Part shown: positions 1 to 11,759 of the stretch, in pieces | Layout: each line of letters begins with the position of its first letter | Numbering within the stretch: position 1 is the stretch's first letter | Source of the DNA: Cercis canadensis | Lineage: Eukaryota > Streptophyta > Magnoliopsida > Fabales > Fabaceae | Assembly: GCA_003255065.1 (NCBI GenBank) | Contig: QAOA01007551.1 | Location: 609,845 to 673,844, forward strand | Direction: 5' to 3' | Length of the DNA stretch: 64,000 nt | Translations under genes and position numbers: made by a program | The notes under the pieces: generated by a model | Database searches by the model: none | Seen by the model: the letters and a program-made list of their open reading frames with translations, nothing else | What the model was told of the DNA's origin: nothing

Positions 1-881
1 TTGCCAACTTTACGTATTGATATGTACGTTATGTCAAGGAACCAATCGCATGAACAGCTTAAGCTTATGGCAATGTACTGCATACGTTTGGTGAATTTGG
101 ATAGAGTATAATGCCTGTACTTTTAAGAACTTCCTGGACCTTAGGGCTGGTTTGGGACAAGATTCTTTAGTTGATCTGTTTTTTATTTTTTGCCCATGGT
201 CCTTTTAGGGTATTCCTCTCAGATAGCAAGAGGGATTGTATAGGCATTTTGCATTAATTATCTTTTGTTTCATTGCATTAGTAATCTTCTACTTTGGTAC
301 TGCTTCCTTCCTTGTCTTAAAGAATTTACTCTTTTATGAAAAATAGAAATTCTTCTATGACTTTTTCTGTAGCACAGCTTCTGCCCTCCTTTCTAAATTC
401 CCTTCGAAATTTATCAAAAAAGCCTTCCACTTGAAAGCCAATGATCAAACCAAAAAAAAAAAATATTGATTTGTATCACTATCTATGTTTGCAGCTCCAT
501 TTTAATTTCTTAGTTTATTGATTCACCAAATGAACTTCTATTGTGCTCTATTTTTCCATACTGAGTTGTGTATTTGAGGGATGCTTCTGTTTTCGTTTCC
601 AGTGCCAATGCCGTTGACTTCTTTAAGATCATAAAATGATTAATCCTTTATCATGTTTTCTTGCACATTACTAACACATGAACATTTGTTATGTCAACTT
701 TCTTTGCATCAAATTAATGATGTCTTTTGGGCCATGCTGAATTGTTCATCACAACTCACTAGAAGAAAAGAAGTATCCACTGGAATAGAAGAGCTAGGAC
801 AATAAGTATTATATACGTGAAACAATGCAATGCATGTTCTGCGAGTGAGAAATAAATCCAACTTATCACTAGCCTATTTTG

Positions 882-1316
882 TCATTGCCAAGGAACGTAA
901 TCTGAATTCAAGATCATTCTCCCAACACTTGTAGATGCAGTATCTGTCGCCAAGACCAATTGATTTGGACATGGACGAGTACCTTCCAAAATGTCCTCGT
1001 AACCATTAGCATTCAACAATTTATTTCTGCATATGAGATCATTGTTCCAATCATCCTTGATTGTGAGAGTTTGACAGAATGCAAGAAGATTGGGTTTGAC
1101 ACCAGCCGAATGTGTAGGCATGGTTCTTGTGGAAAATTCACTCCCAAGATTCTCAGATTCCTTCAATGGTGACACAAAGAGAGTTGTGAGTTCTGTCATT
1201 GATGAAGCTCTGATAATACGTAAATCTAACCGTAAGAGAAGAATGAAAGAAGAAAGAACAGTTCTGCAGAAGATAGAAAACCCGAAATGAGAAAGAGAGA
1301 GCATGAATATAAACAA
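882..1316 (-). other. Conserved minus-strand reading frame, function unknown
   Basis: A 144-codon open frame has matching pieces in unit 2 (12348-12644) and unit 4 (27689-28167). Shared peptide strings include SPLKESENLGSEFSTRTM, THSAGVKPNLLAF, NGYEDILEG and CPNQLVL. The frame is continuous here but interrupted in units 2 and 4, and in unit 3 the block is replaced by other sequence. I do not recognise a protein family. The N-terminal part is hydrophobic and could be spurious. It may be a decayed exon of an unknown gene or simply sequence kept alike by recent duplication. Its opposite direction to the promoter-like block argues against it being part of the same transcript. Confidence 0.25.
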
Positions 1317-1329
1317 AAAGTTGTGAACT

Positions 1330-1760
1330 TGATATAGAACAGAAGGACTTAGAATTCATGGCACAAAAGGAGTATCTAAAGTGGACCAAAAAAGTCAACC
1401 ATGTCTGTTTTTTACAACAAGACCCCACTTTTTCATATAGAAACAACCTTCTGAGCAAAACGCGAGAAATTTCATGTGTCGCGTGATTTTAGCTAAATTC
1501 CATCATTTTGGAGGTTAAAACAGCATTTTATCGTTTCTGGGGGAAATTTTTGTAATTTTTATTATGTTTGGGCCTTTTCATAATTCTGCGATTTCATTTT
1601 AGGGTTTCCTTTATAAGTGTTTGTAAAACCTTTTGAAGGACGGTTTTTTTGATTGAATAATAGTTGAGATTTCTCTCAATTCTTGAATTCGGCCTTTCGA
1701 TATTCTTTGGAATCAACAAATTGTTAAATTTTGTTCTAGTTCATCATGTACACTGCATCA
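1330..1760. mobile_element. Solo-LTR-like insertion in unit 1
   Basis: This 431 bp segment is absent from the other units. It starts TGATATAGAAC, ends CACTGCATCA, and is flanked on both sides by GAACT (1325-1329 and 1761-1765). A TG...CA segment with a perfect 5-bp target duplication and no internal coding is what a solo LTR looks like. The family is not identified. Confidence 0.7.
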
Positions 1761-3077
1761 GAACTATTCTCAATTAATAGCGTACTTAATCTTACACAAT
1801 ATATGGATAGCCAAGTACCTAATTTAACAGACCTACAGCTGTCATATTAGCTATCTAACTAATTGACAGTTGTCCTAGCTAATTGCCAGATCAGAATAAC
1901 TATCTGCTACTAACGGTTAATGCTAATATGGTGCTTTTGCTACAATCTTAACAGGACTCACATATATTTGAAAAATTGGTAACAACTTTTCCAATTGCTC
2001 TTTTGGATGCCGTCTAAGAATGACTAATGAGCCTATTCACTGTCTTGCACAATTGGGAAAAACCTGTCTGAGAAGCAAGTTTTAAGTGGATGTTCAGCCA
2101 ACGTTCATGTAAATTGTTTTAGATTTACTTTAATGAAACAAGCATTTTAGATCCAACAAAAAAAAAAAAAAAATAGTGCACTTGGAAAATCCAATCACCT
2201 AAGTAGATTGATAGTCAAAAAAACAAAATAACTGAGTAGATTGTTAGTGATACACTATATTCGTTCTTCGAGGAGTGAGAGATAAGCACATAACAATTAA
2301 GGTCCCAATTGAGTGATTTAGGAAAAACGTGGGGCACCCTTAGTGAGTACGTGAGGCAAGAAAGGAAGGTGTTGGAGGTGACAGGAGCATAGAACGTTAT
2401 AGCATAACGAGGATAAGAGGAGAGTGCTTATTTGAGGAAGTAGGGAACAATTAATAATGATGGTTGAATTTATTAATTAATGGACAGTAAATGAGGTATT
2501 TATATTAAGAATGTGACTCTCGGGCATTAATGGCCTTCAAATAGCAAGTTAAATGTTAATATGTGGTAGGTTATAAATATTAAGATAAGTAAGAGAATGA
2601 TGTCCATTACATATGTGCAAAGGATACTCCAAATGGTTAATGTAGGTTAGAGGAACTATATCTATGTAATTAGGCCATTAGTAAAGGGTAGAATAGGTAC
2701 TAAGTTGGTCGATGGGTTAATACAAGATTGACCTGGAGATCTAAGGGATAATCAAGATACAATGCCTAAAACGTGATACTCATGGGGGCCCATGAGGTGG
2801 TATTGACCTGTTTCTTAACTAGTGCATCTCAGATGATTTTTAGGGTATTGGAGTGTTTGTGAATCCCTGTTAGAGTCCTAAGTCTTGTTTAAATTTCAAT
2901 CTTATCTTAAGATACATTCACATGATAAAGTAGTGTGTAAGTCTGTGGCCCATGTCTGCAGGTCCCACGTAGGCATGAAGCTGTCACTAAGCTGATATGT
3001 CAAAACAGGAATGGCCAAGAGAGGTGTTCACTGCGTGGCAAACAACTAGTTCACAAAATTTTATGCAGCTCTTTTGT

Positions 3078-3139
3078 TTGACGCGCAGAAATTACAACCA
3101 TTGATCAATTTGGCAAGGGACAGCATTCCCCTATAAATG
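3078..3139 (+). promoter_or_regulatory. Promoter-like block of unit 1 (TTGACG and TATA box)
   Basis: TTGACG at 3078-3083 contains the TGACG core bound by TGA-type bZIP factors and the TTGAC core of W-boxes. CTATAAATG at 3131-3139 is a good TATA box. Both are conserved at the matching place in units 2 and 3, and a leader exon with a GT donor follows about 300 bp downstream. The function is inferred from motif order and conservation only. Confidence 0.45.
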
Positions 3140-4129
3140 CAACCATGAGTATGATTCCCAGGCAGAGTCCAGGTGCAAATAACTTAGGTATGTGGTAGAG
3201 TGAGGGATTGAGGTTAAAGTATCCCTTATGTTTCGATTCATTGCGATTATATTTCTTAGATTCCTCCTTCCCCATTTTCCGTTCCACTTTTCAAAAAATC
3301 ACACAGTCCCCAAATCTCTCTGTGATTCTTTCCACTTTTCCTATATTTGAGTGATACCCTTAACTATCCGTTCTCATTCCTCTGGTTTCAGCTCCCCCAG
3401 TTTCTCCTCAAAAGGTTTCAATCGCCACACCAGGTAAAAGAAATTAGCAATTCCAGTTTTTGCATGTTTAAGATTGGTTTTGTTGGTTGCATTAGAAAAT
3501 TTAAAAATAAAAGCGTCGGAGCATTTTAGCCTAAAGAAAATAAAGGAATTTATCGAAGAAAATCGATCGAGAAAAAGAGTTAAGGCTATTTTTCCCAAAA
3601 TTTTATAGGAACTGAATAACTCGGAAGACCGTTTATTTACTGATTTGATGCGATCATTCTAATTTCACACTCAAGGTATGATTCTTTCTAAAACAGCATT
3701 TTCTTTATAATGTTTTCTGAATAGGGACTGTACCTGCAAGGTGTTGTATATGGCAGTAAGCATGATTATAATAAGCATTTGATTATTATAGTTTGTTTTT
3801 ATGGCTTCTTGGGGAATTTGACCTTCTCCATTGCAAGTCTAATGTGCTGTTGGTTTTTACAGATGCGATCAGATTCTAGCTTTTGCTCTCACTGTGTGCT
3901 TCATTTGGCATTTATCATTCCTTTATGTGTTTTTGGCTAAAAGTTCTTTTGGAAGTGTCTTTCACTTTCTTGTTATCCATCTTCATCAAATTTGTTATTC
4001 AATAAGTGCAATCCTGGTAATTATGATTTTTAGGCTCTTGCAAGAAAGCATTATTCGGGTCCTCTTATGTTTAGATTTCATAGTTCCTTCCTTATTACCC
4101 CAAGTTTTTTCAGAAGACAACTTTCATCG

Positions 4130-4563
4130 CTTCTTGCAGTTTGGTATTTTGGTCTTGTGGGCTGGATAGAACTGTTCATTTGCATCACACAAGAGGAAGG
4201 ATTGCCTTTTTGTAAACGATGAACCAGGTGTCAATATTATAAGTTCAAGCTATTACATACCTGATCTGTGACATACAAGTTCTGTCCCTATTTATAACGT
4301 TTAACGTGTTATTATTTTATGTTGCATTTAGGAAATACTTGTGGACCGAATAAATCAGGATCCCTCCGCATCTTTGTTGTTCCCCATAGTTTTAGACCAG
4401 GATGCCATGACAAAGTGCTAGGAAGAGAGCACTCTAGCCAAGTTATGGCTATTAGGATATGGATCATTTTACATTTGGATTAACCACTAAGAGATTTAGT
4501 GGTACCACCCTGTCATCTCACAACATGTGGGAGTATCTTTGATCCCCAATTACTCTTTTTTAT
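4130..4563 (+). repeat. Direct repeat D1, left of the hairpin, unit 1
   Basis: A segment of about 430 bp starting TTCTTGCAGTTTGGTATTTT and ending near GATCCCCAATTACTC. A diverged second copy follows the hairpin at about 5000-5405. Shared strings include GGTATTTTGGTCTTGTGG, TTTGCATCACACAAG, AGGAAGAGAGCACTCTAGCC and ACATTTGGATTAACCACTAA. Confidence 0.85.
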
Positions 4564-4949
4564 GCTTCTTCAGCCTTCAGCAACTTTTCTTCTGAATCCT
4601 GCATGGTGGTTTGTTCTCCTACAGTAGACTGCAAAACGGTTCGATCAATTATGTCAAGAGGAGTTGATGTGTCATGATCTCCATTACGGACATTAGCATC
4701 GACATCTTTGTTGATTGCCTCCAAAGTGTTCCTCTTTTTGGATTTGTGCAAAACAAATACACAAATCCGAAAAGAAGAACAACACTTGAGAGACACCAAA
4801 CAATTCTGCCGATGCTCATGTCATCAATTCAGATCATTGACTCATCAACTCCTCTTGGCGAAATTGATCCAACCCATTTGCAGCCTAGTGTAGGAGAACA
4901 AACCTCCATTCAAACTTCGGAAGAAAGATTGCTCAAGTCTGAAGAAGCA
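4564..4949. repeat. Long imperfect inverted repeat H1 (hairpin, about 190 bp arms)
   Basis: The left arm (4564-4748) and right arm (4760-4949) are reverse complements with scattered mismatches. The centre pairs CTTTTTGGATTTGTG with CACAAATCCGAAAAG around a loop of about 11 nt. Read outward, both arms are open. The minus strand of the left arm gives 79 codons ending EEKLLKAEEA. The plus strand of the right arm gives a frame ending EERLLKSEEATKD. The shared core is STPL..ID.T.LQ..VGEQT. The arms therefore look like two opposed copies of one former coding piece whose protein I do not recognise. It sits between direct repeats D1 and D2. The length and near-complete pairing suit a hairpin-RNA or young MIR-type locus. 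Confidence 0.85.
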
Positions 4950-4999
4950 ACAAAAGATTAACAAAAGGAAGACGGGTTTCTATAACTGTGATTTTTTTT

Positions 5000-5405
5000 T
5001 TCTTGCTGCTTGGTATTTTGGTCTTGTGGACTGGATAGAACCGTTAATTTGCATCACACAAGGGGAATGATTGCTTTTAACTAAACAATGAACTTGGTGT
5101 CATTATTCTAAGTACAAGCTATTACATACATGACTTGTGATAGACACGTGTCCCTATTAACAGCATTTAACGTGTTATTATTTTATGTTACATTTAGGAA
5201 AAACTTGTGGACCAAATAAGTCAGGATGCCTCTTCCTCTTCATAGTTCCCCATTGTTTCAAACTATGATGCCCTATTGCCAGAAAAGGTGCTAGGAAGAG
5301 AGCACTCTAGCCTAGATAGGGTTCAGGATACGGATAATTATTTTACATTTGGATTAACCACTAAGAGATTCAGTGGTAAGTGGTAGTATCTTTGATCCCC
5401 AATTG
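5000..5405 (+). repeat. Direct repeat D2, right of the hairpin, unit 1
   Basis: Second copy of the D segment, in the same direction as D1 and diverged from it at many scattered positions. It contains TTTAGGAAAAACTTGTGG, where TTTAG looks like a splice acceptor. After GATCCCCAATT the two copies differ: D1 runs into the hairpin, D2 into the unit tail. Confidence 0.8.
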
Positions 5406-5878
5406 CAAGAAAATATACACATCTTAAGAACATGTTTGGAGTCCAAGTGATGGTGATGACTAGAGATGGAGGGCGATTTGTAAGTAAAGTGATTTAGACG
5501 GCAACAAATGCAGGGTGTTATAGCTTCAGTTTTCTGATTCATGCTGGGTAGGATCCCTAATCAGACTTCAGATCTAATAGCCGCAAGCCTCCAGATCCAC
5601 AGGTACGGCATAATTCCACTATAAATTTTGTTCATTTATTAAATAGAAAAAATGTCTTTCTTGGACTGATTCTTTAAACTGTTTGAAAATTGTCTTTGTT
5701 TGGGATAACTTTTGAAAATGTTTGCAATAGTTAAACATGTTCAATGGTTTGATTAGGCAGGTGAAATAAAGTTTCGCTTAGCTTTATTTATAATACCTCA
5801 TCTGGCCTCATAAATTTTTATGACACGGATTGGAAGGTGACTTGTAAAGAAAGGAAAAGAAAAAATTATATTTAAAAA

Positions 5879-5879
5879 A

Positions 5880-5914
<35 letters not shown>
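5879..5914. repeat. (TA)n microsatellite, unit 1
   Basis: A run of TA dinucleotides in the unit tail. Unit 3 has a longer TA run at the matching place (26160-26236), and unit 2 has GT runs (16696-16750). Confidence 0.95.
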
Positions 5915-5919
<5 letters not shown>

Positions 5920-7420
5920 AGTTGTGGTATTGTCTAAATGTTTTGAAGTTGTGATGCTTAATAGGGTAAAAGAAGTGTAATAGTCGTACACAGGCAAAGA
6001 TATGTAAACTAAGATCTTGTATTCTTTACTTGGTTGTTAGCGAAAACAAAGCCTGATATTATGAAGTCTTAATTTTCACATGTGAAATTACCACTGCTAC
6101 TTTAAAAACTCTTTATAATAATACTTATTTCACTATATTTTTTTAATACTCCTTTTCACTTGTCTTTTTTTTCATTTCCTAAAATTTCGAGGGCAATTTG
6201 CATCAACCACCGAAATAAATAATTCCATTTCTCTTCTTTCTTGAAACTTCATACTAGACCTAAAAATTATTCGCACTACTTAATAATAAACTGTCATGAG
6301 ACATAATAGTTAAAACATCATATTACTGAGATGAACTTGAGAGGTGAGAGTCATATCCAGCTATAGAACTTGCACTCGGTTGGGCAGGTTATTGTCATAT
6401 GGAAAAGTTTAGATCAGTGAGACTTCTGTTAATTTCTGCTATGGAACTTGTCTTTATCATTTCCTGAAACCTCAAGGAATATTTGTGTGATTTATTCAAT
6501 TTACTTATTTAGAAATTTTTATTAACATATTGAGATGGAATTGATTAATTTATCTGATTATTTTTCATATTTCTTTTCTTCCTATATATTGCTTCTTTTT
6601 CTTTCATTTTTCTAGTTTTGCAAACTTTACCGCATGAACAGCTTAAGCTTATGCCAATGTACTGCATACGTTTTGTGAATTTGAATAGAGCATAATGCCT
6701 GTACTTTTAAGAATTTCCTCGATCTTAGGGCTGGTTTGGGACAAGATTCTTTAGTTGATCTGTTTTTTATTTTTTGCCCATGGTCTTTTTAGGGTATTCC
6801 TCTCAGATAGCAAGAGGGATTGTATAGGCATTTTGCATTAATTATCTTTTTTTTTTTTATTGCATTAGTAATCTTCTACTTTGGTACTGCTTCCTTCCTT
6901 GTCTTAATGAATTTACTCTTTTATAAAAAATAGAAATTCTTCTATGACTTTTGCTGTAGCACAGCTTCTGCCCCTCCTTTCTAAATCCTCTTCAAAATTT
7001 ATCAAACAAGCCTTTCACTTGAAAGCCAGTGATCAAACCAAAAAAAAAGGTTGATTTGTATCCCTATCTAGGTTTGCAGCTCCATTTTAATTTATTGGTA
7101 TATGGATTCACCAAATGAACTTCTATTGTGCTCTATGTTTCCATACTGAGGTGTGTATTTGAGGGATGCTTCTGCTTTCATTTCCTGTGCCAATGCCTTT
7201 GACTTCTTTAAGATCATAAAATGATTACTCATTTACCATGTTTTCTTGCACATTACTAACACATGAACATTTGGTATGTCAATTTCCTTTGCATCAAATT
7301 AATGATGTCCTTTGGGCCATGCTGAATTCTTCATCGCAACTCACTAGAAGAAAAGAAGGATCCATTGGAAAATAAGAGCTAGGACGATAAGTATTATATA
7401 CGTGAAACAATGCAATGGAT

Positions 7421-7763
7421 GTAAACAGATAAACAGATGCACACGCAGATTTACGTGGTTCACCCAATTAGGGCTACGTTCACAGGCAACGGCAGATCAA
7501 AGTTTTACTTTAGAATCAGGAATACAATACTCAGACTTTCTTTCACTCTTTCTGTTTGTCACATAACCCTAGAAACAAAGGGTGAATTTATAGCATTTGT
7601 TTTACAGCAAGAGTCTCTAGAATACTAGGATTAGGATTCTAGTTAGACTAGGACTCTTCTATAAGACAGACTAGACAAATTAGGATTCTACTAGGACGCC
7701 TCTATAAGACAGACTAGACAGATTAGAATTCTACACAGAGGAGGATTCAAGACATCCTTTACA
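7421..7763 (-). repeat. 3' LTR of the unit-2 copia fossil
   Basis: A segment of about 343 bp containing AAACAGATAAACAGATGC near its left end and ending CAAGACATCCTTTACA. It repeats in direct orientation at 11760-12125. The match covers about 342 bp with scattered substitutions. Confidence 0.9.
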
Positions 7764-7838
7764 AATCTTTACCTTGGATTGAATTCTCTTCATCCACAAG
7801 TGGTTGCTCCAGACTCTACTGCTGCTTGCCCCTTAGGG

Positions 7839-10800
7839 CTATCTCCAACTATCAACATTTAGCAAGTCCAAACAATGCATGAACTTGCTTTTAGGAATGG
7901 GCTTAGTGAACATATATGTTGGATTATCTTGAGTGTCAATCTTCTGAACCTTGATTCTGTTTTCTGTACGAATGAAGTGATAACGAACATCAATGTGCTT
8001 AGTCCTATCATGATGGACCTGATCCTTGGCCAAACAAATAACACTTAAACTATCACAGAATATGATAACTTGATCCTAAGGAAGGCCAAGGTCACCAATT
8101 AATCCCTAAGCCATATCCTTTCCTTAGCTGCCTCTATCAATGCCATATAGATAAAGCAACTGAAGGCCGAAGAGTAGCCTTCCAACTAACAAGAGAACTA
8201 CCAACTGTGAATACATAACCTGTCACTAATCTCCTAGCATCCACATCTGCAGCATAGTCTAAATCTGAATAACCAGCAAGCACACAACCTGTATCACCTC
8301 CATAGATCAACACAACTTTTGATGTACCTCTCAAATATAAAAAAAATACGCTTCACAACCTTCCAGTGTTCCTTCTCAGGTTGATTCAGAAATCTACTCA
8401 CTACACTGACTACATGTGCAATATCTGGCCTCGTGCACACCATAGCATACATGAGACTCCCTACTGCACTAGCATACGAAACCTGAGTCATATACTCCAA
8501 ATCTGCCTGAGACTGAGGTGCAAGAGCTATAGAAAGATGAACATTAGCAACTGAATGAGTACTTAGAGGTTTCGCTGTGGACATCCTAAAACGGGATAGA
8601 ACCTTCTTAATGTGGCCTTTCTAAGATAAGAAGAGCTTTCTCTTAGTGCGATCCTTGTGAATCTCCATACCCAAAATCTTCTCATCCTTTCCCAAATCTT
8701 TAATGTCAAACTCTACACTAAGTAGGGATTTCAACTTCTGAATTGCAGACTTGTCCCGAGATGCAATGAGTATGTCATCCACATACAGAAGTAGGTAAAT
8801 GAAATCATTATCCTCCTGTTGTACCCGTGATCAATCATGAAGCTGTTAAATCTCTTGTACCATTGCTTGGGAGATTGTTTCGACCCATACAGAGATCTTT
8901 GAAGTCTACAGACATGGTCCTTTTTTCCCTGAACCACAAATCTCTTTGGTTGACTCATCAAAATCTCCTCCTCAAGCTTTCCATGTAGAAAAGTTATCTT
9001 TACATTAATCTGCTAAAGCTCCAAGTCCTGATGTGCTACCAATGCTAGCAGCACTCGGATAGAAATGTGTCTTACCACTGGTGAGAAGATCTCATTGTAA
9101 TTCACACCCTTTTTCTGACTGTAGCCTTTCGCAACTAGACGAGCTTTGTATCTGATGCCTTCAGCCCCTAGGGTACCAAACTTCTTGAAAATCCACTTGC
9201 AGCTTACTACACTTCTCCCTTGATGAGATTTAACTAACTCCCATGTCTGGTTCTTGTGAAGAGACTTCATCTCCTCACCCATTGCAAGAATCCACTAAGC
9301 AGACTCAGCCCCTGTGATGGCTTCCCGATAGGTAGAGGGGTCTGGAGACTCTACCTCCTCTACCACCTGCAAGGCATATGCCACTATGTCTTCAAAACCA
9401 TATCTCTGAGGGGGTCTGACTTGCCTGTGAGGTCTGTCAACAGCAATACTATGTGACTATGTTGCTCAGCACCAGATTCATCATGAGGCTCATCAGTAAC
9501 CTCATTAACCTGAGGTAAGTCACCCAGTTTGCTGTTAGGAGTCAATTCAAACTCTATCTGTTTGGTGACACTATCCTGCTTTCCTGAAACATCTAACTCC
9601 AATCTCGGGTGAAGCATGTAATTTTCATCAAAGGTAACATTCCTAGAGAGAATTACTTTCTTTTCAAATGGAAACTAGATTCTATATCCCCTCACCCCAT
9701 TTCCATAGCCCATAAACAACCCCTTTTCTTGGCTCTCAGTTCCAACTTACCCTCACTAACATGATAATAAGAAGGACAACCAAATATTTTAAGACAAGAG
9801 TAATCAGCAGGTTTTTCAGACCATACCTGAATGGGTGTTTTACAGTCTAAGGCAGTAGCAGGAGACCGATTCACCAGATAAAAGCTATATTAACAGCCTC
9901 AACCCAGAAACTCTGATTCAGACCAGCATTAGAGAGCATGCAACAAGCTCTCTTCAACAGTGTCCTATTCATCCTTTCTGCAACACCATTCTATTGTGGG
10001 GTTTTTCGTATGATGTCTAGTGATGCCTTCAGACTTACAAAAGTCACTGAACTCCTTAGAACAGAACTCTAAGCCATTACCAGTTCGAAGATGTTTGATC
10101 TTCTTTCCCCTCTGATTCTCAACAAGAATCTTCCACTCCTTAAAGACTTTGAAGGCTTCACTCTTCTGCTTCAACATGAATACCCAAGTCTTCCATGAGT
10201 AGTCATCAATAAAGGACACAAAATACCTAGCACCTCTAAGAGACGGGACTCGAGAAGGGCCCCAGCAATCTGAGTGAATGTAATCTAGAGTGATCTTCGT
10301 ACTATGAACTGCTTTTAGAAATTTATTCCTGTGCTGCTTCCCAAAAACGCAGTGCTCACAAAACTGAAGTTGTTCTGCCTTGCATCCTCCAAGAAGACCT
10401 TGTTTGCTCAGAATTGACATTCCTCTTTCACTCATATGCCAAAGATGCATGTGTTAGATCTTGGTTTGATCAGACCTAGATTTTTCAAAACCAGAAACTG
10501 AAGATACTAATCTGTCATTGTGGAGCCTTGTAAGGCATAAGGGTCACCCTGCTTAACTCCTTTCATGACGACTGTGTCACCCTTACTAATCAGCATCTCT
10601 CCACCTTCAATTCTGCATAAGAAGCCTTTGGTGTCCATGACACCCAAAGATATCAGATTTTTCCTTAGCTCTAGAACATGTTGAACGTCAGTAAGAGTTC
10701 TCACCATCCTATCATGCATCCTAATCTAAATAGTACCAATACCGACCATTTTGCAGGGCGCATCATTGCCCATTAAAACGTTTCCTCAATCTCTCTTCTC

Positions 10801-11463
10801 ATGTGTTTAAAACCAGTTCCTAGAAGGACACATATGATACAAGCAGCCAGAGTCTAGCACCCACTGATCTTACGGGTGCTGATGATCAATAACTACAAGA
10901 ACCAAGTCTAATTCTGAAGAGGATTCTCCTTTGGCTATATCAGCAACCGAATTCCTCCTATTATTATTCTTCTTCTTTAGACATTCATATTTCCAGTGTC
11001 CTAGTTCTTTGCAGTATCTACAGATGTCCTTTGGATCCACCTTCAGTTCCATCTTGGACTTGTTCTGACATTTTCCTTTCTTCTTCCACTTGCCCTTATT
11101 AGAAACTGTGGTTACCAACTCAACTGCAGGACTATCATCACCATTACCAGATGCCTGTTGCTGGATTTCTCGCATATGAAGGCTAGATCCGACTTCTTCC
11201 AGAGTGATGCAATCTTCACCAATACAGTAAGAATTGACAAAATTCTCATTGGATGCCGGTAAAGAGACTAACAGAATTAGGGCAGCATCCTGATCATCTA
11301 TCTTCTCATCAATGTTTCTTAGATCCATCAGAATGGAGTTCAATTCATCTAGATGATGTTTCAAAGGTGTACCTTCCTTCATACGGAGATAAAACAGATG
11401 CTTTTTCAATAGAAGCTTGTTAGTTAAAGACTTCGTCATGTACAGCTCTCTAGCTTTAGCCAC
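7839..11463 (-). pseudogene. gag-pol region of the unit-2 copia fossil
   Basis: Parts in minus-strand order: gag with a CCHC zinc knuckle (CRYCKELGHWKYEC, near 11010); protease with LDSGC (near 10860); GAG pre-integrase with H.....C..C (10450-10320); integrase core (10300-9700); reverse transcriptase beginning QTWELV and CKWIFKKF (9260-8500); RNase H with GYSDLDYA and TKHIDVRYHFIRT (8290-7850). This is the usual copia domain order at close to full length. The region is broken in about ten places and cannot make a polyprotein. Confidence 0.9.
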
Positions 11464-11759
11464 AAACCAGCCGCAGTTTCTTCAAAAGTGACTTCATATA
11501 TGACTTCGTCTACTAGGCAAAGTAAGATAGTCAAATGAGCTTTCTCTTCTAACTCAGCAAACTCAATGTCGGTCATCCCTGTAGGTCGTAGTTTCGATAA
11601 GGGCGTCCAAATTCCCGGCTATTTCAACAGAGCGCGTATCTTGATGAGCCATAGACTGAAATTATTTTTCCCAGTGAATTTCTTAATCTTCAAATTGTGC
11701 GACATCTTGCTCGATCAAACAGAAAACAGACGAGACGAACCAAAAGCTCTGATACCACT

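Larger units (their letters stand above)
3160..5600 (+). ncRNA. Candidate spliced transcript of unit 1 carrying the long hairpin
   Basis: Downstream of the TATA box lies a leader exon candidate (about 3160-3433) ending CCAG before GTAAAAG. Then come an acceptor-like TTTTATAG at 3601-3608 and further acceptor-like sites (TTCTTGCAG near 4139, GCATTTAG near 4332, the latter followed by GAAATACTTGTGG). The reading frames are short and broken, so I treat the transcript as non-coding or as a decayed gene. It would include both direct repeats and the inverted repeat, so its RNA could fold into a long duplex. Splice sites were judged by eye, and exon ends beyond the first are uncertain. Confidence 0.3.
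1..6616 (+). repeat. Tandem segmental unit 1 (start possibly outside window)
   Basis: This is the first of four head-to-tail copies of a long unit. Shared landmarks in order are: a head with GAACAGCTTAAGCTTATG (near 50), the block ending TATATACGTGAAACAATGCAATG (near 810), a block with a conserved minus-strand frame (860-1320), a promoter-like block (3050-3140), a leader exon ending 3433, a direct repeat, an inverted repeat (4564-4949), the second direct repeat, and a tail ending in TTTTTCTAGTTTTGC (near 6617). The same order recurs in units 2 and 3. By eye, unit 1 is closer to unit 3 than to unit 2 in the inverted-repeat segment. A 431 bp insertion is private to this copy. No intact protein gene is visible. 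Confidence 0.9.

Noticed and set aside
4674-4961. 95-codon plus-strand frame as a real gene
   Set aside because: It is the right arm of the hairpin read outward, with a tail made from the left arm's opposite strand. It is better explained as part of the inverted repeat.
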